Positions 22,930 to 33,629 of a stretch of 64,000 bases of DNA are shown here, piece after piece. Numbering within the stretch: the first letter of the stretch is position 1; every line of letters starts with the position of its first letter. Source of the DNA: Camellia lanceoleosa (taxonomy: Eukaryota > Streptophyta > Magnoliopsida > Ericales > Theaceae). Location of the stretch: assembly GCA_025200525.1 (NCBI GenBank), contig CM045763.1:64987018-65051017 (forward strand), written 5' to 3'. The notes under the pieces were generated by a model, which did not search any database, was not told the DNA's origin, and worked only from the letters and a program-made list of their open reading frames with translations. The position numbers and the translations under genes were made by a program.

Positions 22930-23630
22930 AGTGTTCGAAAGTGCTCGGCCGGACGGAGGCCTTTGAAAGTGCTGGGTCTGGCCGAGGTTTTTGTAAGTGT
23001 TCAGGTCGGACTGAGGCTTTTGAAAGTGCTCGGTCTGGCCGAGGCTTTTGTAAGTGCTCAGGTCGGACTGAGGCTTTTGAAAGTGCTCGGTCTGGCCGAG
23101 GCTTTTGTAAGTGCTCAGGTCGGACTGAGGCTTTTGAAAGTGCTCGGTCTGGCCGAGGCTTCTGTAAGTGCTCAGGTCGGACTGAGGCTTTTGAAAGTGC
23201 TCGGTCCGCCAAGGCTTTTGTAAGTCTCAGTCGGTTGACCGAGGCTTTTGAAAGTCTCGGACCGGCCGAGGCTTTTGTAAGTGCTCAGTCGGATCGAGGC
23301 TTTGAAAGTGCCTGACCGCCGAGGCTTTTGTAAGTGCTCAGTCTGACCGAGGTTTTGAAAGTGCTTTCGGATGCCGAGGCTTTGTAAGTCTTTCAGTCCG
23401 ACCGAGGCTTTTGAAAGTGCTCTGACCGCCGAGGCTTTTGTAAGTGCTCAGTCGGATGAGGCTTTTGAAAGTCTTTGACCGCCGAGGCTTTGTAAGTGCT
23501 CAGTCGGACCGAGGCTTTGAAAGTGCTTTGGCCGAGGCTTTTGTAAGTGTTCAGGTCGGACTGAGGCTTTTGAAAGTGCTCGGTCTGGCCGAGGCTTTTG
23601 CAAGTGCTCAGGTCTGGCTGAGGCTTTGAG
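22930..23630. repeat. ~28-bp minisatellite, about 25 units
   Basis: Units alternate 'ggtctggccgaggcttttgt' + 'aagtgctca' and 'ggtcggactgaggcttttga' + 'aagtgctc', giving a 57-bp pair that is very regular at 22990-23200 and decayed further on. Copy 2 has the same repeat in the same place (47040-47455). It sits between the integrase end and the antisense ORF end. Confidence 0.88.
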
Positions 23631-23761
23631 TACTGCGAGTGAGAGAGTCATGAGAACGGCATACAGACAGTTAAATGATAAAAGTTGGGAGCTCAGTCCG
23701 AAGTTTGCGTTATCTATTAAAAAGGGGAATACAATAATTGTGGCGATACTATAGCATGAAT

Positions 23762-24578
23762 TCACTGATAGTAACGCTTCAAATGTTCGGCATTCCATGG
23801 ATGGGGGAGGTCGCGGCCGTCCATGTCCTGAAGTCGATAAGTGCCTGGTCGTGGTCGGGCTTTCACCACGTAGGGCCCCTCCCATTTGGCTGCCAGTTTG
23901 CCCTCGGTCGGATTTTTTGTGGCAAGAGTTGCTTCTCTCAAGACAAGGTCGCCAATAGAGAACTCCCGTGGTCGGACTCGGCGGTTGTAGTGTGTTCTCA
24001 TTTTCATTGCACGGGTCAACTGACAAGATAGCCTCTTCGATGAGGTCCAGGTCTGCTCGGCGGAGTTCTTCGGTTGAGGCGAGATCCGGATGTGAGACCC
24101 TGGGGGTGGGCAGACCGACTTCTACTGGAATGACCGCCTCAGCGCCGTATGTTAAGCGAAAAGGGGTTTCCCGGTGGGAGTCCGGCAAAGGTTGGTAAGC
24201 CCAGTACATGTGGTAGTTCCTCGGCCACGTGCCTTTAGCGACCGAGCTTAGTTTTGATGATCTTTAGAGAAGCGGTTGGTGACCTCAACTTGGCCATTTG
24301 CTTGGGGATGACCGGGAAGAGAAGCATGGTTGAATCTGGAGACCTGTACAAAATTTCCTGTATTTGGCGTTGTCGAACTGTTTACTGTTGTCGGAGACGA
24401 TGGCCTGAGAGATGCCAAATCGGCAAACGATCGATTGCCAGATAAACTTGGTGGTGTTCCGCTCGGTGATAGTGGCGAGGGGTTCTGCTTCGACCTACTT
24501 GGTGAAGTAATCAATGGCAACAATCGCGAATTTGGTCTGGCCTCGGCCAGTGGGAAGTGGACCAATCAAGTCGATCCC
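23762..24578 (-). pseudogene. Integrase core and C-terminus, family T copy 1
   Basis: The catalytic core begins GIDLIGPLPTGRGQT just below a TAG that ends the preceding frame; a further TAG replaces the tryptophan codon of FTKWVEAEPL. The second aspartate lies in a VSDNSKQF-like stretch and the glutamate in GQVEVTNR, but these are split by frameshifts. The C-terminal part carries ETPFRLTYGAEAVIPVEVG and ends with the GPY/F-type module (KWEGPYVVKARPRPGTYRLQ … HLKRYYQ, stop near 23762). Relative to copy 2, about 45 bp or more is missing before THYNRRVRPREF. The enzyme would insert element DNA into the chromosome; this copy cannot. Confidence 0.82.
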
Positions 24579-25619
24579 CTATTTGGCGAACGGGTAAGGG
24601 CTGCAGAGGGTGATCAGCTCAGTGGGAGGAGCATGGGAGATGTTGGCGAAGCGCTGACACTTGTCACATTTGAGCACAAAATCAGTGGCATCTTGGTTGA
24701 GAGTCGGCCAGAAGTAGCCTGTACGGAGTATTTTGTGAGCGAGAGACCTGCCACCCGAATGATTGCCACAGATCCCTTCATGGATTTCTTGCATCACATA
24801 GGTTGCTTGGGCGGGGTTGAGGCATCGCAGGTACGGGCGTGAAAGACCGCGCTTGTAAAGGACGCCGTCGACCAGGGTGTAGTTAGCCGATCGAGCTCTG
24901 ACCTTGGCAGCCTGTTGTCGGTCATCTAGGAGTTCTCCAGTGGTCAAGAAGAGGAAGATTTCGGATGTCCAAGGGATAGGTTCCGTCTGGAGGAATTGCA
25001 TCTCTGGTAGGTCGGACGAGATGGCCGGATGGGCTAAGTATTCGAGGCGGACTCCATGGCTGAGGTCGGAATGGTCGGCAGAGGCAAGCTGGGCCATCTC
25101 ATCTGCTTTGGAGTTTTCCGCCCGAGGTATGTGTCTGATCTGGAAAGTATTGAAGAGGCGAACAAGGGGGAGTGCCATGTCCCTGTAAGCCCGCATGGTG
25201 CCATCTTTGGCGTCGAATTCCCCTGTGATCTGTCCGACGATGAGTTGGGAGTCACTGAATACGCGGATGTGGCTGACACTAATGTCTTTGGCCAGACGAA
25301 GTCCTGCTATTAATGCTTCATATTCAGCCTCATTGTTGCTGGCGGCGAACAAGAGACGGAGAGCGCATTTGAAATAACCACCTTCAGGGGAAGTGAGGAT
25401 GAGCCCAGCCCCGCTCCCTTCCCTGCGGGACGAGCCGTCAACATTGAGTGTCCAAGAATGAGGATCTTCTGGCTCTGGTGGAGCTGGTGGGAGTGGAGGG
25501 TTAGCGGCTGGGGCTGGATTGGTGAATTCCGAGATGAAGTCAGCAACAGCTTGCCCCTTGATTCTTTGTCCGGGCGATAAGAGATGTCGGCTCGCTCGGC
25601 TCTCATCGACCCTTTGCAT
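24579..25619 (-). CDS. Archaeal-type RNase H and integrase zinc finger, family T copy 1
   Basis: A 346-codon open frame. Residues about 50-190 form an RNase H fold with the expected acidic residues: WTLNVDGSSR (Asp), NNEAEYEALIAGL (Glu), VFSDSQLIVGQITGEF (Asp) and HIPRAENSKADEMAQLA (Asp). Such a second RNase H after the RT's own RNase H is diagnostic of the Tat lineage. Residues about 285-345 carry the integrase HHCC zinc finger (HEGICGNH … CDKCQRF). The frame ends at a TAG where the integrase core should continue. It is a fragment of a polyprotein, not an independent gene; no own start codon is expected. Confidence 0.85.
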   Translation of the reverse strand: MQRVDESRASRHLLSPGQRIKGQAVADFISEFTNPAPAANPPLPPAPPEPEDPHSWTLNVDGSSRREGSGAGLILTSPEGGYFKCALRLLFAASNNEAEYEALIAGLRLAKDISVSHIRVFSDSQLIVGQITGEFDAKDGTMRAYRDMALPLVRLFNTFQIRHIPRAENSKADEMAQLASADHSDLSHGVRLEYLAHPAISSDLPEMQFLQTEPIPWTSEIFLFLTTGELLDDRQQAAKVRARSANYTLVDGVLYKRGLSRPYLRCLNPAQATYVMQEIHEGICGNHSGGRSLAHKILRTGYFWPTLNQDATDFVLKCDKCQRFANISHAPPTELITLCSPYPFAK

Positions 25620-27129
25620 CGATCTTCCGAAAGCGGTTGCATGACCTTCCTCGTGGGTCGGTGAGGACCACTATGGAGTGGGCTTGGAAGTAGGGGCGGA
25701 GTCGTCTGGAGGCGGTGACCAAGGCCAGGGACAGCTTTTCTAGTAGGGGGTAGTTCTGCTCCGCTCCCCTGAGAGCCCGACTGATGTAGTAGACCGGCCG
25801 CTGGACGGAACCGTCCTCTCTGATGAGAGCTGCACTGACTGCGGTGCTTGATACTGCTAAGTAAAGGAAGAGGGGCTCACCCGTGATTGCCTGTGAGAGA
25901 AGGGGAGGATTGGCCATGCACTGCTTTAACTGTTGAAAGGCTTCTTCGGATTCAGTCGTCCATTCAAAGGTTTGCCGAAGAACTTTAAAAAATGGTAGAC
26001 ATTTGTCCGTTGCACGGGAGATGAAACGGTTGAGGGCTGCTACTCTGCCAGTGAGTCTTTGAACCTCTTTAACCGTTTTGGGTGATTGCATCTCAATCAA
26101 GGCCTTTATCTTCTCAAGGTTGGCCTCGATGCCACGTTGACTGACCATAAAACCCAAGAACTTTCCAGATCCTACACCAAAGGCACATTTCTCTGGGTTG
26201 AGCTTCATCTGATATTTGCGAAGGGTGGCAAAAGTTTCTCGTAGGTCGATGAGGTGGTCAGTGGAGAGTTTGCTCTTGACTAGCATGTCATCTACATACA
26301 TTTCCATGTTTCGTCTGATCTGATGGTGGAAGACTGTATTGACTAACCGTTGGTAGGTGGCCCCAGCATTCTTGAATCCGAATGGTATTACACAATAGTG
26401 GTAGGTACCTCGATCAGTGATGAAGGACGTGTGTTCCCGATCGGACGAGTGCATCATGATTTGGTTGTACCCGGAGAAAGCATCCATGAAGCTGAGCATT
26501 TAGTGACCGGCCGTGGCGTCGACCAGTAGATCTATGCGAGGGAGTGGATAGCTATCTTTGGGGCAAGCTCGGTTCAGGTCAGAGTAATCGACGCAGAGAC
26601 GCCACTTGCCATTGTTCTTGCGGACTAGAACCATATTGGACAGCCACTTGGGATAGTCTACGTTTCGGATGAACTGAGCTTCAAGGAGTTTGTCGACTTC
26701 TGTGGCTATGAGGTTATTGTGCTCTGGGTGGAAGATACATTACTTCTGTCGGTAAGGTCGGAAATGAGGCTCGATACTGAGGTGGTGAGTTATGAAAGAG
26801 GGATCAATGCCTGGCATGTCTGCATGGGTCCAGGCAAAGACGTCTCTGTGCTCGGTCAGGAGGGCGGTGAAGTCGGCCTTTGCCTGGGTAGGTAGTTGAC
26901 TGCCGATTTTGGCGGTTTTGAGCGGGTTGGTGGGATCGATGTTGACTTCGACGAGTTCCTCCACAGGTTCGCCTCTGATCAGTTCGTCTTCATCTCGGAC
27001 ATCAAGTCCTTCAATGATCATGGTCTCCTTCAGTTTGACTTCTTTAAGTGAGGCTACATAACATTCTCTAGCGACGGTCTGTTCCCCTCTGATCGTTCCG
27101 ACCCCGAGATCAGTAGGAACTTGGGGCAA
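25603..27129 (-). pseudogene. Reverse transcriptase, family T copy 1, two in-frame stops
   Basis: One frame runs through the region, broken only by TAA codons at about 26740 and at 26500-26502. It shows HRDVFAWTHADMPGIDP, WRLCVDYSDLNRACPKDSYP, FMDAFSGYNQI, the active-site YVDD (in MEMYVDDMLVKSKL), the thumb (EKCAFGVGSGKFLGFMVSQR) and the start of the RT-linked RNase H (PLFLYLAVSSTAVSAALIRE). Both stops replace glutamine codons seen in copy 2. Near 25640 a small deletion and frameshift replace the sequence after IVVLTD. RT makes the DNA copy of the element RNA. Confidence 0.88.
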
Positions 27130-27440
27130 GGTGGTAGGTGGATGTGACGGCTTGGAAGGCGTTGAGGGCAGTGCGGCCGAGAATGATGTTGTAGGCAGAG
27201 GGGCAGTCGACTACAAGGAAAGTGGCGGCCGTGATCCGCCGTGGGTATTCGATCCACCCAGAGAGGTCACCGATGCCAAGATAAAACCAACCAAGGGGTT
27301 TGGAGTGGAGCAGACTTTCCTCTCCGATCTTGAGTGGCGAGCGGTGAGAATATGATGTCTCAAGAGCTTCCATTGTCGATGAGGACTCGCGACCTTGTAG
27401 TTGGAAGGACGGCGAGATGACGAGAGGATCATCATGTGGA
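27112..27440 (-). pseudogene. Retroviral-type aspartic protease, family T copy 1
   Basis: The catalytic motif VLIDNGSS is readable at about 27363-27385 (Asp codon at 27375-27377) but is followed by TGA and frameshifts. The C-terminal half FLVVDCPSAYNIILGRTALN is intact. The protease cuts the polyprotein; copy 2 has the same motif as DNGSSSDIIF. Confidence 0.75.
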
Positions 27441-27792
27441 TAACGGATGCTGTCGCAATCGGCGTCTGTGAAGGTAATGGGCTCGATCCATGCTTGGCCG
27501 CTTGGTCGGTTTACCGTGATGACCGCCTTATCAAAAGCCTGTCAGATTTTCTCGATTCGCCCTCTGAGCCGAGCGCGACGGTCCCCCGCAAGCAAGACCG
27601 CCCGAGATAACTCTGATTTCACCGACAGGCGGGGGTGGATTACCTTGTGGCAGAGGTTGGTGGGGAGGTCGATCGCGGCCCTAGTCTGGTTAAGCTGGTC
27701 GTCGTGGAGGGGTGTGCCTGCAGTTGTCCCTGTGGGGGTCGGCTTTGTGCTTCTATGGAGGGCGGGTGTCTGTGAACCGGCTTAGACGCCCC

Positions 27793-29125
27793 TAGCGAAT
27801 GAGGGTCTCCACTTGATCTTTAAGGCTGATGCAATCGTCGGTGTTATGGCCGTGGTCCTTGTGGAAACGACAATATTTGGACTGGTCTTTACGGTTGGAA
27901 GGGTTCCGTGGAGGAAGAGGCCACTTGAGGGGGTAGTCCCGTTGGATCTGGTTAAGGACTTGTTCCATGGGAGAATTGAGGGGTGTATATCGCTCGAACC
28001 GACCGGGCGGTCTTACTAGTGCTGACCAGTCGGCGCGGAGGGATCGGTCGGCCAAGCGGGATGTTTGGTTATGATGCCGGGTGTTACTGGGTTCTTGGTC
28101 TTTTCTCTTTTCTCTGGGGGCCAGGTATTTGGTTGTTGAGTCCTGCCGAGCGGCTAGAGAATCCTCGGCGTTCATGTACTTTTGGGCTTTGGAGAGCAAG
28201 GCTGCCATGGATGTCGGGGGGTTCTTAGAGAGGGAGAAGAGGAAATCGGATGACCGCAGACCGGCCATGAAGGCTGTGAGGATGACTTTATCGTCGTTTT
28301 TGCAAGGCTTCAGTGTTGAAGCGAGTGACAAAGCTGTGATGATTCCCCGGCCGACGGATGTTGAGGAGTTGGGGTCGCCGGCGTCGGGGCGTTGGGCCCG
28401 ATGAAGTGGCTCGGAAGGAGTCACCGAGATCTTGAAAATGTGAGACCGAATCTGGTGGTAATCGGTGAACCATAGCGAGCCGACCCTTCAAAGGTCACGG
28501 GAAAGGCTCGGCACATGATTTCGTCAAGGAAGGCATGGAGGATCATGAGAGTACGGTAGGTCTCCAGGTGATCGACGGGGTCGGTCGTTCCGTCAAAGGG
28601 GTCGATGGTAGGCATTTTGAACTTGGCGGGTAGGGGTTTGTCTCGGATGGAGGCGACAAATGGGGAGTTTTCTGTGGTGGAGGGCTTATGTTGGATATTC
28701 TGCATAACCCCTTGGAGTTGGAGTTTCATGGCTCGGAGCTCAGCGTCCCAAAGGGGAATATTGTCACCGCCAGAGGGAGACAGATGTTAGACGCTGCTGG
28801 CTTCTCCCTCGGGGGCTGGAGCTATGACTGATGGATGTGGGGGTGGAGGAGTTGGATGTATATGTGGGTGAGGGGGTTGCAAGCCCCCCGAGTTGGGAGG
28901 ATTGGGTTGTGGGACAGTATGGGCCGGAACATGTTCTGGATGGGGTGGGATATCTGGAGGTGGTGGAGGAATAGGGAGGTTCCGTTAGAGCAGAGCATTG
29001 ATCAAGGCCTGGTTTTGTTCAGCCATACGGTTGATGCTGTTGGTGAGCTCGATGAAGTACTGTGGTGGGTTGTTTGGATTGGGAGGGTCGGTTTGGTGAT
29101 CGGTGGCATTATGGTGGGAAGCCAT
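27793..29125 (-). pseudogene. gag: gag, family T copy 1
   Basis: The likely start is the ATG at 29125 (MASHHNATDHQTDPP); the upstream ATG used in copy 2 is TTG here. The frame is stopped at 28985-28987 (after INALL) and again near 28787, both at glutamine codons of copy 2. The core gag domain follows (FKMPTIDPFDGTTDPVDHL, TLMILHAF), then a frameshift near 28430, then VILTAFMAGLRSSDFLFSL and a zinc-knuckle-like CRFHKDHGHNTDDC. It ends near 27793. Confidence 0.85.
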
Positions 29126-29226
29126 GGATCTAGTCGTGACCAAACACTTGTCGAGCGAGGTGAAAAGGTTACTGGAACAGGGTCTCCGGCGGCAATGAAC
29201 ATAACTGGCGCACGGACAAACCGGTG

Positions 29227-29244
29227 TTCCCACAGACGGCGCCA
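29227..29244 (-). promoter_or_regulatory. Primer-binding site, family T copy 1
   Basis: On the minus strand, two bases after the LTR end, tggcgccgtctgtgggaa. TGGCGCC ends are typical of plant primer sites. The matching tRNA is not identified here. Copy 2 has the identical 18 bases at 53019-53036. Confidence 0.8.
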
Positions 29245-29246
29245 AC

Positions 29247-29816
29247 TGAAGATACAGTTCGTCCAGGTGAATGGGCTAGACCGATCCAAGCTCCTCAGGT
29301 CCACTGGGTTACCTGCAAATAAGTTCAACGGTGAACGGGGTAGTCCCCCGGCGAACCCTCCGGTGTGTGAATTAGAAAAGGTGATAGGCGAAATGTAGAG
29401 AGAGAGAGAGAGAGGGAGATAGATAAACTTAACTTTCTTCTTATTTTCAAGCCTTGCTTATATCCTTTGGTAATCATTTCGCTGTCTCCGCCATTCTGAC
29501 CCTCTCGCCGAAAGCTTGCGCCGTGGTTCGTCTTGTTCAGGGTGAGGGGATGCCATTCCGGCTGAGAGGTGTTGTCGCAATAAATGTTGTGATGGCTGCA
29601 TTAATGGTGATGTGCTGTGGCAATAACTTTGCAGATCTTTGTCTGCTGATGTGACCTGTCCTGCATCTGCCGCGTGTCCGAATATCATTGGCCTTCCCTG
29701 CCCAGTTGGCTTCCAGTGATGCTGGGCTTTACTGACCGGGTTATGCAATGGGGTTTAAATGGTGGGCCTGGGTTTACTCATGGTGGGCTGTGGCCCTTGT
29801 GGGCCTAACCATGTCA
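29247..29816 (-). repeat. 5' LTR of family T copy 1, 570 bp
   Basis: Read on the minus strand it begins TGACATGG and ends TATCTTCA. It contains a (ga)n run at about 29398-29416. It is homologous to both LTRs of copy 2 but begins 23 bp further in (see finding on the extended LTR). Confidence 0.9.
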
Positions 29817-31220
29817 AAATCAAATAAAAAGAAATATATATATATATATATGAGAAACAAAGCATCAAAAAATATTTTTGAAAATCAAACCAAACAAGGG
29901 TCTCCAAAGTGTATATTTTTTAGATTCTTCTAAACCAAACAAACCTTTTTTTGACACAAATTTTAAAAAATTGACTAAACGCAAACAAATTTTATAAGAA
30001 AAACAAATTAACTATTACTAAAGAGATGCGACTGGTTTAGTTTTCAGAAACTTGTTTGAGATAATTTTTTTATAATCTTAAAAATTAATTTGGTTAAAGA
30101 AATAAGAAAAATAAAAAACACTTATTATTTTTATATAATTTTATCTTATGGAAGGTTAAAAATAATTTTAAAATATTTTAAAATATCTTTTTGATATTTA
30201 ATTTTATCAAATTACTTTTTTTTTTTTGAAAAACAAACCAAACATGACCATTTTTCAAGATAGTTGTTAATTAAGCCTATTTGATTATGTTTTTTTATTA
30301 CTATTTTTAACTAAAAAGGTATACCCCTACTTTTATTTTGGGATATTTATACACAAGTTCTAATTTTTGAACTTATACTCCACTTCCTAACTAAGATTTT
30401 TTAGACTTTCAAGTCCCATTAAATTTTTAATAGTCAGATTTGTCTTTTAAATAATGATTGTTCATCATTTATGATTATCTATAAAATAACATGATAATTT
30501 GACATTTACTTTGATTTTCAAAACTTTAAAACATCAACTTTCAAATTGAAAAAAACTAAATATATATATATATGTTCAGAAAAAAAAAAACTAATTTTTT
30601 GAAAAAATTAAAAAAATTGAATGATTTTTTGTGCAAAACTAAAAATTTTGTGTCTATAAAGGAGCATAATGATGGAACATTAATGTGCATAACTAGGAAA
30701 AAAAAACTTTAAAAATGAAAAAACTGATAATATTCTCAATTTTAAAACTGAAATTTTTTTTGGTTAATATTCTCGTTTTTATTGGATATTTGAATTAAGC
30801 CAATAAGTAGAAAGGTAAAAACATTTAATCTCATGCAGTGTTTTTTTTATCAGTTAGTGAAACAATTATCAAGAATATTACTATACAAAATTGATAATGT
30901 TCTTAATTTTAAAAATTGAAAAAAACTGATAATATTCTCAGTTTTATTAAATAAGACTTATTCGTTCAAAAAATCTTAAATAGAACCTAAGCTACCATAA
31001 CATTTGTAAATAGGACTTTTAAGTAAATAACTCTTTTTTTAGAAAATTAAAAAAAAAAATATTTGACGAACTATTTTTAAAAATTGTTTATACATATCTT
31101 TTGTAACCATCCACATATCTTTTGTAACATCCACATTTTTTAAAACGTCAAAAAAAAAAAAAAAATAATGCAAAAAAAAAATATTAAATGTGTTAAAACT
31201 TTTTATTATCCCCCTTTTTA
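29817..31220. other. AT-rich spacer
   Basis: No gene. It has a (ta)n run at 29834-29850 and several A/T homopolymers. Short stretches resembling 'aaaacaaaccaaacatgacc' (about 30227) recall the ends of family A MITEs but no full element is resolved. Confidence 0.5.
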
Positions 31221-31594
31221 GGAAAATTTACCCATAAGTCCTAGTTTTTGAAACGTTGAACTATTTAGTCCTAAAAGTTTTCTTATACTCCATTTAGTCC
31301 CATTTTTACATCAACATGATGTAGATGATGTAAATGATCTGATGTTTCATTCTATAAGTTCAAAATTTATTGAAATCTGATGAACATTAGATGTTTTTCA
31401 TCCTATATTTTCAAACATTATTGAAATTTGATGAACATTAGATGTTTGAAATCTAATGTTTGTAATATGACTCTGATGTTATTAACATTGTATCTGATGT
31501 TATTAACATTGTAATGGGACCTTTCAGTCTATAAGAAAACTTTTAGGACTAAACAGTGCATAAGTTATTAATTTGGGATTTATTGGTGCATCCC
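31221..31594. mobile_element. TIR element with ~80-bp inverted repeats
   Basis: The left end (ggaaaatttacccataagtc) and the right end (gggatgcaccaataaatccc on the other strand) pair imperfectly for about 80 bp; the inner part, tttagtcctaaaagttttct, is identical in both arms. Between them 'gaacattagatgttt' and 'tctgatgttattaacattgt' are each repeated. Target duplication is not evident. The ends resemble those at 33630-35051, 35978-36832 and 38253-40165. Confidence 0.65.
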
Positions 31595-32177
31595 TATTAT
31601 TTTTATTTCTAAAAATAAAAAATAAAAATGAAAATACAACCAAAGAGGACATGCATCCCATCGTGATGAAGAAAAATTTATATTCGGTTTCAATTTCAGA
31701 ATTAGTTTGATAAAAATAAAAATTAAAAAATATTTTTAATTTTTTAAAATTATTTTCAATCCCCTAAAAAATAATGAATGTCTTTCTTTTTCATTTTTTC
31801 ACTAAATTAATATATATATATATATTTGAAACTTTTCAAAAAAAAAAAAAAAAAACAGAAAAAATCAAACCAAACAAAATGTCACATTATTGAAAAATGG
31901 GGGAGAGAGAGAGAGATCATATCCTTAATATAAGAGGTGATGCTACATGCATTAATTAATATATATATATATATATATTAGTATATCAATTAGTGTTATA
32001 TCATTATAATTGACTTCACCTATATTATACAAATTATAAATATCTAAAAAATTTAAAATTATGTCACATTATCTGTTAGTATATTGGTTAGTACATTAAT
32101 TGATACATATAGTATTATTCTAATATAAGAGGTACAAACTGCTTGGTTTTTTTTTTTTTTTTGACTTAGCAAACTTT

Positions 32178-32398
32178 GGCTTCGTTCGGCATAAATGGTT
32201 TGAGTTAAAATAGTCACAAAAAAATAAAATAGATTAAAAAGTTAATAAGATAAAATATCACATCTAAATCATAATAATTTTATTTTTTTCTCTCACAAAA
32301 GTCAAAAAAATAAAAAAAAATTTATCCTAAACAAAACTTTTAACCCCAAACTAAAAAATTAAAAAGTTAAAAAATCAACTCACATCCCAAACGAAGAC
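32178..32398. mobile_element. Small MITE, ggcttcgttcgg ends
   Basis: The left end ggcttcgttcggcataaatg pairs with the right end (tgtcttcgtttgggatgtga on the other strand). The interior is AT-rich with partial pairing. The target duplication is unclear. Confidence 0.5.
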
Positions 32399-33263
32399 AT
32401 TATTGTTATTTTATTTATTACTAGTATTTATAAATATGAGGAAAGTTAGATTTGATGAATTATTATGGGTTACAAACTTACAATCATGAACCGTTTTTTA
32501 GGTAATTGATTAGGTGTTTGGTTATTAATTTTAATGTGCTGTACTATTTTATGAGTATAGTTGTTGATAATAACTATTCTTTACTCCACATTGTGAGTGA
32601 CGAAAATTTAAATGAGGCTAGTTTTCTCTTACGAGGACAATACGAGGACAACCTAAAATAGACACTTCACACCCCTTTTGTCTGTAGTGATTTTTTTTTT
32701 TTTTTTTTTTTTAATTTTGTCAATTTTTAAATTTTTTTTTTTCCAGTCTACCTTGGTAGACGAAATTAAAAAGATAATTAAAAAAATGAAAAAATCTTTA
32801 AAAAAAAAAAAAAACAAGAATGACAATTGTTTTTGCCTTTTTTTTTTTGGTGGTCATTTTTGGACTTGTTTTCAATTTTTTAATTTTTTTTTTATACTTT
32901 TCCGATACATCTAGTCAAGCAGAACCCAAAACTCTTCTTGAAAAATTTCAAAAAAATAAATAAATATTAAAGTTTTAAATAACCAACAAAAAAGTTTAAT
33001 AAATAAATAAATAAAATAAACTCCAAACAACCACGAAATTTGAGTGACTTATAGAGACGGTATAAAACACATCTTTAAAGCACCACCTCTAATAAACCAA
33101 AGAATTAAAATTTAAAACACCTTATAATAAAAAATTGCCATGGAAGTATATGTGTGACGAGGGAAATTACAAAATTAAGTTAGAATAGATAGTTACATTT
33201 AGTGAAATTTACCATTTATGTTTAGTTAATTAATGATGACATGATGGCATTATTATACACCCC
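32399..33263. other. AT-rich spacer with homopolymers
   Basis: No gene. Long T and A runs at about 32690-32745 and 32800-32890 give an open frame (32678-32914) made mostly of Phe and Lys that is compositional only. Confidence 0.5.
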
Positions 33264-33629
33264 AAAAAAAAGTGTAAATTATCAATAGTCCTAATAATTG
33301 GATTTAATTTCTATCAAGCACTATTGAAAATAAGTCATAATAAAATCGTCTCTTAAAATATTTTTTGTGACGATTTTTTGCATATGTCGCTAAAAATTAA
33401 TAATTTGTGACTTTTTTTTGTCACGGTTTTTGTAAATTGTTGCTAAAGCTTACAATTAGTGGCAAAACTTGAAAATTAATGATCTTTTTTTGTGACAATA
33501 TTTTCAAAATGTCGCTAAAACTTATAATTGGTGATAATTTTTGTGATAAAATTTTTAAACTGTCAATAAAACTTTACAATTAATGACTTTTTTTAATAAT
33601 ATTTGATGAATATGCCATTAATTTTTATA
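33264..33629. repeat. TGTCGCTAAAA-type repeat, left part of copy 1
   Basis: Contains 'gtcctaataattggattt', 'ctattgaaaataagtc' and several copies of 'tttttgtgac...tgtcgctaaaa'. It continues on the far side of the 33630-35051 insertion (35061-35100). A second, uninterrupted copy follows at 35127-35402. Confidence 0.55.

Larger units (their letters stand above)
20961..29816 (-). mobile_element. Tat-lineage retrotransposon (family T, copy 1) with inverted LTR ends
   Basis: The right LTR (29247-29816) and a 380-bp left piece (20961-21340) are inverted copies of each other. Both termini read TGACATGG inward. The flanking 5 bp aaatc are identical at 20956-20960 and 29817-29821, so the whole unit was inserted in one event. 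The minus strand carries gag, protease, RT, a second RNase H of the archaeal type and integrase, in the order of the Tat lineage; the plus strand carries the tail of an antisense ORF. Compared with copy 2 (42647-53642), the 5' part of the antisense ORF and the normal 3' LTR are missing and replaced by the inverted LTR piece. Confidence 0.88.

Noticed and set aside
22916..23315. Open frames on both strands over the 28-bp repeat
   Set aside because: Repeating peptides from a minisatellite whose period keeps frames open; no gene features.
20961..29816. Two separate neighbouring retroelements instead of one with inverted ends
   Set aside because: The identical 5-bp aaatc exactly at both outer ends and the continuous family T order between them favour one insertion, though read evidence is still needed.
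32678..32914. Possible membrane protein of mostly Phe/Lys
   Set aside because: Translation of T and A homopolymers.
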